In this document: positions 33,091-40,407 of the stretch, one piece after another
Layout of the letters: each line of letters starts with the position of its first letter
Numbering within the stretch: the first letter of the stretch is position 1
Virus record (IMG/VR): IMGVR_UViG_3300044643_002965
Location: 1-64,000 of that record
Direction: 5' to 3' (one strand)
DNA length: 64,000 nt
Source: a virus
The notes under the pieces: generated by a model
Database searches by the model: none
The model's input: the letters and a program-made list of their open reading frames with translations, nothing else
What the model was told of the DNA's origin: nothing
Position numbers and translations under genes: made by a program

Positions 33091-33636
33091 ATGTCTAGCG
33101 AATATCTTAATAATAAAGCATTTGAAAAAATTATTATGAAATATCAAAATGCCCAAAGAAAAAAGAAAAAAATACAAATACTTAAGAACGAAATAGAATG
33201 GCAAAAAAATAATAGTAAAAAACTTAAAAATCCTTTGAGTATATGCGATTCTATTTCAAACGAAGCAGAACAAGAATATAAAGATGCACAGATGATATTG
33301 GCAACAGCATTTTATACTCTTAGTAATAATATTGTTAGATATGCAAAATTTAGCCACATAGATGATGATGACGCAATACAAGAAGGTGTGTTAATTTGTT
33401 TCGAAAGAGCTGAAAAATTTGATCCTCAAAAAGGCAAAGCATTTAATTATTTGACAACCTGTATATTAAATCATTTTAGACAATTGTGGAGATCTGCTAG
33501 AAATTACAATGATTTAAAACGTCGTTATGGTGATATTATTAAAATAAAACTTGGCTTTGATGTTATAACTAGAAATAAAGAATCCCCTAATTCAGAATAT
33601 GATAATAACTTTGACAGTTTTTATCAAAAAAGATAG
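33091..33636 (+). CDS. 55: gp55-like late sigma factor
   Basis: The 181-aa product matches T4 gp55, which binds host RNA polymerase core and recognises the TATAAATA late promoter. The region-2-like core is clear: NNIVRYAKFSHIDDDDAIQE, GVLICFERAEKFDPQKGKAF, NYLTTCILNHFRQLWRSARN. The C-terminal ~35 residues would hold the clamp-binding tail in T4. ATG follows TTAGGAGATAA. A gp33-like gene comes next, and matching NATAAATA octamers are found before several genes in the window. Confidence 0.85.
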   Translation: MSSEYLNNKAFEKIIMKYQNAQRKKKKIQILKNEIEWQKNNSKKLKNPLSICDSISNEAEQEYKDAQMILATAFYTLSNNIVRYAKFSHIDDDDAIQEGVLICFERAEKFDPQKGKAFNYLTTCILNHFRQLWRSARNYNDLKRRYGDIIKIKLGFDVITRNKESPNSEYDNNFDSFYQKR

Positions 33637-33667
33637 TAATAATTAATTTATTTGTATATAATATATT

Positions 33668-33904
33668 ATGAGAAAAAGCTTTTTAGAAATTTTAGAAAAA
33701 CAAGAATTGCTTGATATTCTTGAGAGAAATGGACTTGGAAAAGAAATAGAAGCTTTGTTGCTTAACGAGACAAAAGCTTACACCAAAAAGGGTCGATTAA
33801 ATAAAAGTGGAGCCTGCAGAATACTAGAATGCAAGCCAAAAGAATTGGAAGATTTCTTAAAAAAGTGCAGAGATATTATAAAAGCTGAGCAATTCTTAGA
33901 CTAG
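33668..33904 (+). CDS. 33: gp33-like late transcription coactivator
   Basis: The 78-aa helical protein lies directly after gp55, as its T4 partner function would suggest. The motif KAYTKKGRLNKSGACRILEC (about residues 36-55) resembles the conserved core of gp33 homologues in T4-like cyanophages. T4 gp33 (112 aa) links RNA polymerase to the sliding clamp. TATAAT ends five bases before the ATG (33657-33662), so it may also have its own near-leaderless transcript. Convergent with, and overlapping by nine bases, the tail tube gene. Confidence 0.5.
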   Translation: MRKSFLEILEKQELLDILERNGLGKEIEALLLNETKAYTKKGRLNKSGACRILECKPKELEDFLKKCRDIIKAEQFLD

Positions 33905-34522
33905 TTTTAAGTCTGGCAAAGGCATATTACAACTTACTGTGTAAGCTCTATCATATCTCATTGTGCATGTTACACGACAAATATCTTGGTCGCCCATGTC
34001 CAAGTCTCCAAAGTCTATTTCTGTTGGGTAGCAATTAGCATACGCCCATCTTTCTATTTCATTTCCAGACCCATCAAAAACGTGTATTAGAATGTTTCTT
34101 TTTATTCTGCTAATGGATTGACCGTTTACCGACTGTAAATAAGGTGCAGGACTATTGTAAACTGGGTCATTATAAGATGTTTTTAAGTTACCACTAAAAG
34201 TATTATAATAATAATTTAACCATATCCACATAGGATGCGGAGTATTGGCATTACCTCCAGTAGGATATGGAACATAATCAAAAAATGTAAACTGTATTGG
34301 TTTCCACTCAGGTCTGCCGGGATAATAAATTGTTTCTGTTGTATGTTCGGCTTTCATTTCGTTAATTGAAATAGAAGGTCTGGCTGCTCTTTCTGGAATT
34401 ATTGGCAGCAAACTTGTTGGCGAAGCAAAGTTTTGTATTGATACAAAAAATCTAAATTTTCTCTTGAAAACCGCAGAGGCCGCCCAGCCTATGCCCATAT
34501 TAAAACCAGTTATTAAAGACAT
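33896..34522 (-). CDS. 19: Tail tube protein (gp19-type), paralogue 2
   Basis: The 208-aa product has the gp19 pattern: N-terminal GFNMGIGWAASAVFKRKFRFFVSI, AARPSISINEM, a 'YYPGRPEWKPIQFTFFD' strand pair and CYPTEIDFGDLDMGDQD...VTCTMRYDRA near the end. It is clearly related to the next gene upstream (34601). The start at 34522 follows AAAGGTATTC; the frame further upstream crosses a hairpin. One of the two may form the tube and the other a terminator, initiator or specialised ring. Confidence 0.82.
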   Translation of the reverse strand: MSLITGFNMGIGWAASAVFKRKFRFFVSIQNFASPTSLLPIIPERAARPSISINEMKAEHTTETIYYPGRPEWKPIQFTFFDYVPYPTGGNANTPHPMWIWLNYYYNTFSGNLKTSYNDPVYNSPAPYLQSVNGQSISRIKRNILIHVFDGSGNEIERWAYANCYPTEIDFGDLDMGDQDICRVTCTMRYDRAYTVSCNMPLPDLKLV

Positions 34523-34543
34523 TTGAATACCTTTATAATGAAA

Positions 34544-34577
34544 GTACTCCTGCACATTATTTAATGTGCAGGAGTAC
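34544..34577 (-). terminator. Perfect 15-bp hairpin between tail tube genes
   Basis: GTACTCCTGCACATT, loop ATTT, and its exact complement. On the minus strand only three T follow, so it may attenuate rather than stop transcription, or protect the 3' end of the upstream tube mRNA. Confidence 0.6.
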
Positions 34578-34600
34578 AAATTTTAAAAATAAATTAATTA

Positions 34601-35266
34601 TTAGATTCTTCCGCCATTTAGACCGGCTGGAGCATTGAGACCAGCAGGAAGATCTGCGCCGCAAGTAGAACCAAAGCAAGGGGCTGGCTGCGCTCCGCAG
34701 AAGTTCTGCCATTTGGCGAACTGATAACGAACAGTCAACTCAATTGTTGCTTCATCTTGTGTTGCATAATCTAGGTCACCAAAGTTAACTGATTGTGGCC
34801 AGCAGTCGTACAATGTCCAAGCTTCTAGGGCAAGTCCACCACCATCAAGCATGGTTAGAACGCCTCTGCCGCCGTAATGGGCTCTAGCACCAACATCATA
34901 TGCTCTTGCGTTCATACGAGGATTGGTAATGCCGCCAGTTGGACTTAAAAAGTCATAGACGTTTGCAATCCAGCTATATAATGGCACCAAGGGAGATGTT
35001 TGATCATTTGTAACATCATAGTATGTTACTGTAATGGATTCAAATGTTGCCTTGCCAGGAATATACATTTTGCCATGTAGGAAGTTGATTTCTGTTTCTT
35101 CGAAAGAAATATTAGGACGAGCAGCAGATTTCACGAATGATTCTGGAACTCTACTAATTCCTCCAGCAGAACAAATATCTTCTACGCTGAAAAGCCATCT
35201 AAATTTTCTCTTAAACATGATGCCTGTGGAGTTACCCAAGGCTCCGATACCCATATTATAAGACAT
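34601..35266 (-). CDS. 19: Tail tube protein (gp19-type), paralogue 1
   Basis: 221 aa: MSYNMGIGALGNSTGIMFKRKFRWLFSV, AARPNISFEETEI, YIPGKATFESITVTYYD, WPQSVNFGDLDYATQDEATIELTVRYQFA: the beta-sheet core of T4 gp19 family tube subunits. A Cys/Ala/Gly/Pro C-terminal tail (about 25 residues) is extra. It follows the sheath gene in the usual 18-19 order. ATG preceded by AGGAGATAA. Confidence 0.85.
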   Translation of the reverse strand: MSYNMGIGALGNSTGIMFKRKFRWLFSVEDICSAGGISRVPESFVKSAARPNISFEETEINFLHGKMYIPGKATFESITVTYYDVTNDQTSPLVPLYSWIANVYDFLSPTGGITNPRMNARAYDVGARAHYGGRGVLTMLDGGGLALEAWTLYDCWPQSVNFGDLDYATQDEATIELTVRYQFAKWQNFCGAQPAPCFGSTCGADLPAGLNAPAGLNGGRI

Positions 35267-35285
35267 GTTTATCTCCTATCTAAAA

Positions 35286-37763
35286 TCATGTGGTGCTCAA
35301 TGTGGTGCTTTCGGTGAAGCTGCCAGTTCTGTGTAGGGAGAATTCAATAAATATAAATTCAATTGCACGGGTAGGCTGAACACCGATTCTTGCTCTCAAT
35401 TCGTTTCTATCAATGACATCTGGAGGGTTTAATTCAGTGTCACACTTAATGAAGTAGTCATAAATGCCGTTGTTAATTTTTACGTTATTTAGTACACCAG
35501 CACAGAGAGATACGAAGTTTGTTCTAACTGCTTCTGTGTTTGGTTCGAAAAGAATGTTCTTAGCAAGAAGTCTAATTTCTTTTTCAACATAGAATAACAT
35601 TCTGCGAACATTGATGCGATCAAGAGCAGATTGTGCTCTTTGCAATGTTTTTTGTCCCCAAATAACGAAGCCAGTAACATTAGGATCTGGATAGATTACA
35701 ATCGGGTTGATTGCATTTCTATTTCCATACATAGCGTCTCTTTCTGGACCTGTTGGTATTGCAACGACATCCTTTATGCCAGGAACAATACCTCTTGTTA
35801 GACCAGCAGGAGCATACCAAGGGAAGCTAATGCTATCAGAATAGGCTATTGTTGCCAATACTGCACCGCTTGGAGGAACAGTTACGTCAACTTTGTTGTA
35901 ATAGTCTCTGATTACAACCCAAGGCCAATAAAGAGCACCATAATCACTGTTTAGTCTTTCTGTTTGATATGACATTTGGCCATTTGACCAAGCCACAACT
36001 TCTGTTGGAGTTAATCCAGATGGAGGATCAACAATTGCCAAACAGTCTTGTCTGTAGTTTTGCGCTAAATTAAACATGCCAACAATAACATTTGTTGAAG
36101 AGTTGCCAGGAACTGCTAATAAATCAATATCAACTTGCTCTGGATCAGAATAAGCAAAAAGACCAGATCCTGCTGTATAGCTTCCTACAATCAAAGTATC
36201 TTGATCATCAGGGTCTGTTGGAACGCCATCTTTTCCACCAGTTAGTGTATATGTGCCATTCGCAGGAGGTGTCGATACACCTGTAACATCTGTTATTCTA
36301 ATGTAATTACTTAAAGAATTTACATATGTTGAAACATAAAAATAAGATGTAGCGTCTTTTGTTAAATTTCCGAAAGCCTCTACTTGCTCTCCGTTAGAAT
36401 AAACAGACATGTTGAAAGCCCCGGCATCTCCACTTGTTATGACAACTTGAGTGTAGTTTCCTTCGATTCCAGCGCTATCTGCATTAATTGTAAATGTTTT
36501 TGTAGTAGTACCAGTTGAAGGGCCGGTAATTATTCCATATGTAGATGGTGCAGGAGGTCCAACATCATCTGAAGCTCCCGAAGTGCTGGTTCCACTATTT
36601 ATAAGTGTGTTTGGATCCCAGTTGTCAGTTTTTACTGTGCCTAGTGTTGCAGTATTATTAAATCCAAATATAGAAATTACTGTACTTGCAGTTCTAATAG
36701 AAAACTTGCAAGAAGCTCCGGCAACTGTTCCTGTGATTTTGATAGCATTTGCGCTAGTAGACCCAACAGAAACGGCTAAACCTTTTACGCCAGCAGCAGT
36801 AAAGTCTGTTTGTAATGCTGCTACTAAAAGTGCTGTTGTGGCATAAGTGGTACCAGCCATAGTTGTTGTTAGAGGAACAGTTTGTACAACATCATCGATT
36901 AATGTGTTGTTATATCCGCTAGCAACAAGAGAAAGAGATAAGTTTGTTAAGCCTGTGAAGTCCCATGTTCCTGCAAGCCCAGCTCCATACTTAACAGCGC
37001 TTCCTTCTTGTGATGCAGGCAACATTCCAGTGCCAAGTCCTAAAACGTTGGAACATACCATAGCAGAGCCACCAGTAAATAAAACTGGTCCACCAATTAA
37101 AGGATTTTCGGTGCTTAGTATTTCAAGCTTTGCTGATGGTCCATATGCCCAAGTTGTTTTTATTCCAATATAGTTTGTAGAGCTATAAAACTGTATGCCA
37201 TCTAAACTAGAATCAAGCTGAGAATTAAGTTCTGCTACTATCTCTGCAATAGTCCATCCCGCAGTACTTGTAGGAGATGACATGTCAGTATATTTTAGAA
37301 GTGTTAAAAGCCTTGTTGACTTTACTCCGTTTAAACTCCATGTAAAATACAAATCATTAGTATTTTTTACATTGGCGCTCAAGTCTTCGCTGCCCAAAAG
37401 TGTAATAACATTGCCAGCAGCATAGACATCATAGCTTGCAGTTGCAGAGCAAGTTGTGCTAAGTGGATCTGTATCGGCAACACGAACTATATACACAGAG
37501 TTAGCAGTTTGCAGAGCTGTCTGTGCAGCGTAAATCATGTAAGGGTTATAAGACTGATTTAAACGAGGATTGCCGAATGTTCTTGCCAATCCTCCCAAGT
37601 CTGTAACTTTTGTTGGTGTATTAACTGGACCTTTAGAAGCAAAGCCTACCAATCCAATATCGTTCGGAGATGGTTCTGCTGTAAGAAAAGTTAAGTCCCT
37701 TTCAGTATACTTTACTGAAGGGCTTATTGTATTAGAAGGTGGGAACCCCTTAAGTGTTGCCAT
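35286..37763 (-). CDS. 18: Contractile tail sheath protein
   Basis: The 825-aa protein has sheath marks at both ends. N-terminus: FPPSNTISPSVKYTERDLT, DIGLVGFASKGPVNTPTKVTDLG. C-terminus: NPIVIYPDPNVTGFVIWGQK, a helix-rich LDRINVRRMLFYVEKEIRLL, and IEFIFIEFSLHRTG. It is larger than T4 gp18 (659 aa); the extra length is a Thr/Gly/Ser-rich beta region around residues 150-520, probably surface-exposed domains. ATG is preceded by AGGAGAAAAAC. Followed by two gp19 paralogues. Confidence 0.9.
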   Translation of the reverse strand: MATLKGFPPSNTISPSVKYTERDLTFLTAEPSPNDIGLVGFASKGPVNTPTKVTDLGGLARTFGNPRLNQSYNPYMIYAAQTALQTANSVYIVRVADTDPLSTTCSATASYDVYAAGNVITLLGSEDLSANVKNTNDLYFTWSLNGVKSTRLLTLLKYTDMSSPTSTAGWTIAEIVAELNSQLDSSLDGIQFYSSTNYIGIKTTWAYGPSAKLEILSTENPLIGGPVLFTGGSAMVCSNVLGLGTGMLPASQEGSAVKYGAGLAGTWDFTGLTNLSLSLVASGYNNTLIDDVVQTVPLTTTMAGTTYATTALLVAALQTDFTAAGVKGLAVSVGSTSANAIKITGTVAGASCKFSIRTASTVISIFGFNNTATLGTVKTDNWDPNTLINSGTSTSGASDDVGPPAPSTYGIITGPSTGTTTKTFTINADSAGIEGNYTQVVITSGDAGAFNMSVYSNGEQVEAFGNLTKDATSYFYVSTYVNSLSNYIRITDVTGVSTPPANGTYTLTGGKDGVPTDPDDQDTLIVGSYTAGSGLFAYSDPEQVDIDLLAVPGNSSTNVIVGMFNLAQNYRQDCLAIVDPPSGLTPTEVVAWSNGQMSYQTERLNSDYGALYWPWVVIRDYYNKVDVTVPPSGAVLATIAYSDSISFPWYAPAGLTRGIVPGIKDVVAIPTGPERDAMYGNRNAINPIVIYPDPNVTGFVIWGQKTLQRAQSALDRINVRRMLFYVEKEIRLLAKNILFEPNTEAVRTNFVSLCAGVLNNVKINNGIYDYFIKCDTELNPPDVIDRNELRARIGVQPTRAIEFIFIEFSLHRTGSFTESTTLSTT

Positions 37764-37989
37764 GTTTTTCTCCTGTTCTCAATATATTACTATCTACAAA
37801 TCTAGTTTTAATATAACCAGATTGCTCTGCTCTATTTATATATTCAGTTGCTCTCTCTTCTTCTAAATAAAAAATATTTTTTTCTGCACCAATTCCAGGT
37901 ATTGTTAGTGATGTTCCGTGTCCGGGGGCTCTTTTTGATCTGATAAACAAAGAAATTGGTGTCTGTTGCAAGTTTGTAATTTCAATCAT
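37750..37989 (-). CDS. Small virion-region protein, 79 aa
   Basis: Unrecognised; starts MIEITNLQQTPISLFI and looks like a small beta-rich protein with a basic helix. Its ends overlap both the gp15-like gene (8 bases) and the sheath gene (14 bases), so it is part of the tail operon; a head-tail joining or tail-assembly role is possible. Confidence 0.6.
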   Translation of the reverse strand: MIEITNLQQTPISLFIRSKRAPGHGTSLTIPGIGAEKNIFYLEEERATEYINRAEQSGYIKTRFVDSNILRTGEKHGNT

Positions 37990-38980
37990 TTTTAAATTCC
38001 CTTGTGCTTTCTTCTATTCTACTTATTATTTCGCTTATTTCATTATCTATTGCTGAATTGCCAATCTCAACTCTAGTTTCCAATATTGCCTTCTCACGTC
38101 TAATGGGTTGTGCAACGTAAGTTTCAGCAGTTAAACCAAATTGAAATTTGATAACTCGCAAAGCTTGATCTCCAGGCTCTGTTTCTAAGTTATTAGCTAT
38201 AGAATTCATCTTTACGCCAGTTTCCCAAGTTACTCCCCTTACTTTTATATACGCCATAGGACTAAATTTAGTTACTATTTGTTCAATAATTTGATTCATA
38301 TCTTCTAATTGCATTGTCCATGCAATTAAATTATAACTAATATCAATTGGTATACCTCTAGCAACTCCAAAAACAGTATCTTTATTATATTTTTCTGATA
38401 CTGTAAAAGTTGGTTTTCCTTGAGTATCTGGTGCCCAGTTTAGAGCTTTGTGATAAGTATATCTTTCTTGATTAAAAGTAAAGTCTGTGCTGCTTATTGC
38501 AAGCATTGGTAATTTTATTCTATCTACAACTAGTGTATCGTCTTTTCTTACATTTTCTTGAACCACAGCGGCAACGGCTCTTTCTTGTGTGGCCCAAATA
38601 ACAGGAACTGGGTGTGCCTTTCCATCGTCATCAATTACAACTATGTTTCTAAATAAATCCATTACAGCTTCATCTGTTCCACGAATAGATTTTGCATAAC
38701 GATAAATTGTATTTCTATTTGGAACATTTAAATCATTTACAATTTGTCCCCGTTGAAATGGGTCCGCATTATTTTCTTGCCCATTTCCAGTTTTATTTAT
38801 AAATAAATCTTGCATCCAGTCATCTGGATTGTTTAAACCAACGTTGTTTTGATTATCGGGTGGCTGATCACAAAACCCTGGTGGCGGATCAATATTTTCA
38901 GAACGACTTTGGAAATCCAAGTCTTTTATGTCGTTTAAAGAACCACCATAACTATTAACATTTGGGCCAATAGGCTTCAT
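37982..38980 (-). CDS. 15: gp15-like tail completion / sheath-stabilising protein
   Basis: The 332-aa product has, after a disordered Asn/Pro-rich N-terminus of ~100 residues, NIVVIDDDGKAHPVPVIWAT, DRIKLPMLAISSTDFTFNQER and RVIKFQFGLTAETYVAQP. This order, a 'VPVxWxxxER' strand then a 'LPxxxI' stretch, is that of T4 gp15-like connector proteins that cap the tail and meet the neck. It lies directly before the sheath gene, as gp15 relatives often do. Assignment by pattern and place. Confidence 0.6.
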   Translation of the reverse strand: MKPIGPNVNSYGGSLNDIKDLDFQSRSENIDPPPGFCDQPPDNQNNVGLNNPDDWMQDLFINKTGNGQENNADPFQRGQIVNDLNVPNRNTIYRYAKSIRGTDEAVMDLFRNIVVIDDDGKAHPVPVIWATQERAVAAVVQENVRKDDTLVVDRIKLPMLAISSTDFTFNQERYTYHKALNWAPDTQGKPTFTVSEKYNKDTVFGVARGIPIDISYNLIAWTMQLEDMNQIIEQIVTKFSPMAYIKVRGVTWETGVKMNSIANNLETEPGDQALRVIKFQFGLTAETYVAQPIRREKAILETRVEIGNSAIDNEISEIISRIEESTREFKND

Positions 38981-39116
38981 TTTTTGCCTTCGATTTTTTT
39001 AACTGACTTCTTATTAATTGTAATCAATTCAGGAAAACTTCTTCTTATTAAAAATTCTTTGAAAGTAATATACGTTAATATACTAAGCTTTTGTTCCATA
39101 AAATATATATGAAAAA

Positions 39117-39145
39117 ACATGCAGAGATTAATTGTCTCTGCATGT
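39117..39145 (-). terminator. Intrinsic terminator
   Basis: ACATGCAGAGA paired with TCTCTGCATGT around a seven-base loop, followed on the minus strand by six T. Ends the leftward unit whose last gene stops at 39167. Confidence 0.85.
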
Positions 39146-39166
39146 TTATTTTAAATAAAAATTAAA

Positions 39167-39862
39167 TTATTTTTTTTTGCGGTTTTTTCGAGCTTTGAGA
39201 AAATATGATTCTGTTGCCATTCCACCTGGCATAGGCATTTGTGGCATACCTCCTGCTGCACCCATATCATTACCGCCAGCGCCACCTCCTCCAAACGATG
39301 GCACAGCTTGGTCACCCATAGGAGGTCCTTCTTCTCCCATAGCACCTAAAGATGGGGCAGCTCCCTCTTCTCCTTCCACACCTTCTTCTCCAACTTCGCC
39401 TTCCGCTTTTTCAATATTCTTCTTAATCATTTTAAGAAGATCATTGATAGTGTCAGCTCTTGCAGAAGCATCTTCTCCCTTACTTCTCAAGAAATCTAAT
39501 TGTGCTTCGATATCGCTAACAGCTTTTTGCATTACAGCTTCTGGCCCTTCGGCATCTTCGCCAACGCTGGCATCAACATTTTCTTCGCCTTCAGCTTCTG
39601 GAGGACCCATGCCCCCTTCTTCTTGGTCTGCTGTTTTTGGACCTTCATCCATAAATCCTTGTGGTGACATTCCACCACCAGTAGGCATTCCACCACCAGC
39701 AGGCATGCTTCCCATTCCACCCAAGGAAGGAGCAGAAGGCATTCCGCCTCCTGTTTGTCCAGCCATAGGAGGCATAGACATGCTTGGATTTACAGGCATG
39801 CCACCTTGTTCAAATAGTTTGTTAGCCTGTATCCTTCTATAAAATTCATAAAAATTTTTCAT
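39167..39862 (-). CDS. Gly/Met/Pro-rich putative internal head protein, 231 aa
   Basis: Starts MKNFYEFYRRIQANKLFEQGG: the same [F/Y]-x-E-[F/W] pattern as T4 internal proteins, with LFE as a possible cleavage site. The rest alternates Gly/Met/Pro/Ala-rich disordered stretches with a central acidic helix (QKAVSDIEAQLDFLRSKGEDA). The end is basic (KARKNRKKK). Could be an internal head protein or scaffold. AGGTGAA precedes the ATG. Confidence 0.6.
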   Translation of the reverse strand: MKNFYEFYRRIQANKLFEQGGMPVNPSMSMPPMAGQTGGGMPSAPSLGGMGSMPAGGGMPTGGGMSPQGFMDEGPKTADQEEGGMGPPEAEGEENVDASVGEDAEGPEAVMQKAVSDIEAQLDFLRSKGEDASARADTINDLLKMIKKNIEKAEGEVGEEGVEGEEGAAPSLGAMGEEGPPMGDQAVPSFGGGGAGGNDMGAAGGMPQMPMPGGMATESYFLKARKNRKKK

Positions 39863-39873
39863 TTTTTCACCTT

Positions 39874-40407
39874 TTAAACAATTTTAAAATCAACATTTTG
39901 GTTTTTACCAACCGAGGTTCCACTAACATCATCTTCTTGGAACCTCTGACATATGAGTTGCAATCTAACAACTCCATACATCTTGAATTCTCCTGTCTTT
40001 CTCTCTATTATAACCCAATTCTCTTTTAAAAATGGAGTAAATATCCTTGAGCCAATTTTTGGAGCATGGCCAACAGTATTCAAAACACTTTTATAATTCA
40101 ATTCAAATATCATTTCGTCTGGAGAATCAATACCAAATGCAGTTTGCATGTTCTGGGAAGGAACAGGCTCGTAAACAGCCCACAACTGCACAGGAACAGG
40201 ACTAAACATTTTAGTTCTAGTTTCCAAGTATATCGGATCTACATTATTTGTGTCTATAAATAATTCATAATAAAAAATTGGAGAGCCACCTTGTTTGATA
40301 GACTCTTGGTCCCAGTCATTAAATAAACTATGCTCTGGCAACCCATCATCGAATTGTTGCATTGATCCAGTTGGGCAATATGGCTTGCCATCATTTCTGT
40401 AAATCAA
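39874..40407 (-). CDS. Neck protein, possibly gp14-like
   Basis: 177 aa. Features reminiscent of T4 gp14: an acidic start with SLFNDWDQESIKQGG, FYYELFIDTNNVDPIYLETRT, a mid FGIDSPDEMIFELNY strand, and PKIGSRIFTPFLKENWVI ('P..GD.iy.P.....w.I'). Its place between a head-type gene and the tail operon fits a neck/completion role. Called tentatively. Confidence 0.45.
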   Translation of the reverse strand: MIYRNDGKPYCPTGSMQQFDDGLPEHSLFNDWDQESIKQGGSPIFYYELFIDTNNVDPIYLETRTKMFSPVPVQLWAVYEPVPSQNMQTAFGIDSPDEMIFELNYKSVLNTVGHAPKIGSRIFTPFLKENWVIIERKTGEFKMYGVVRLQLICQRFQEDDVSGTSVGKNQNVDFKIV

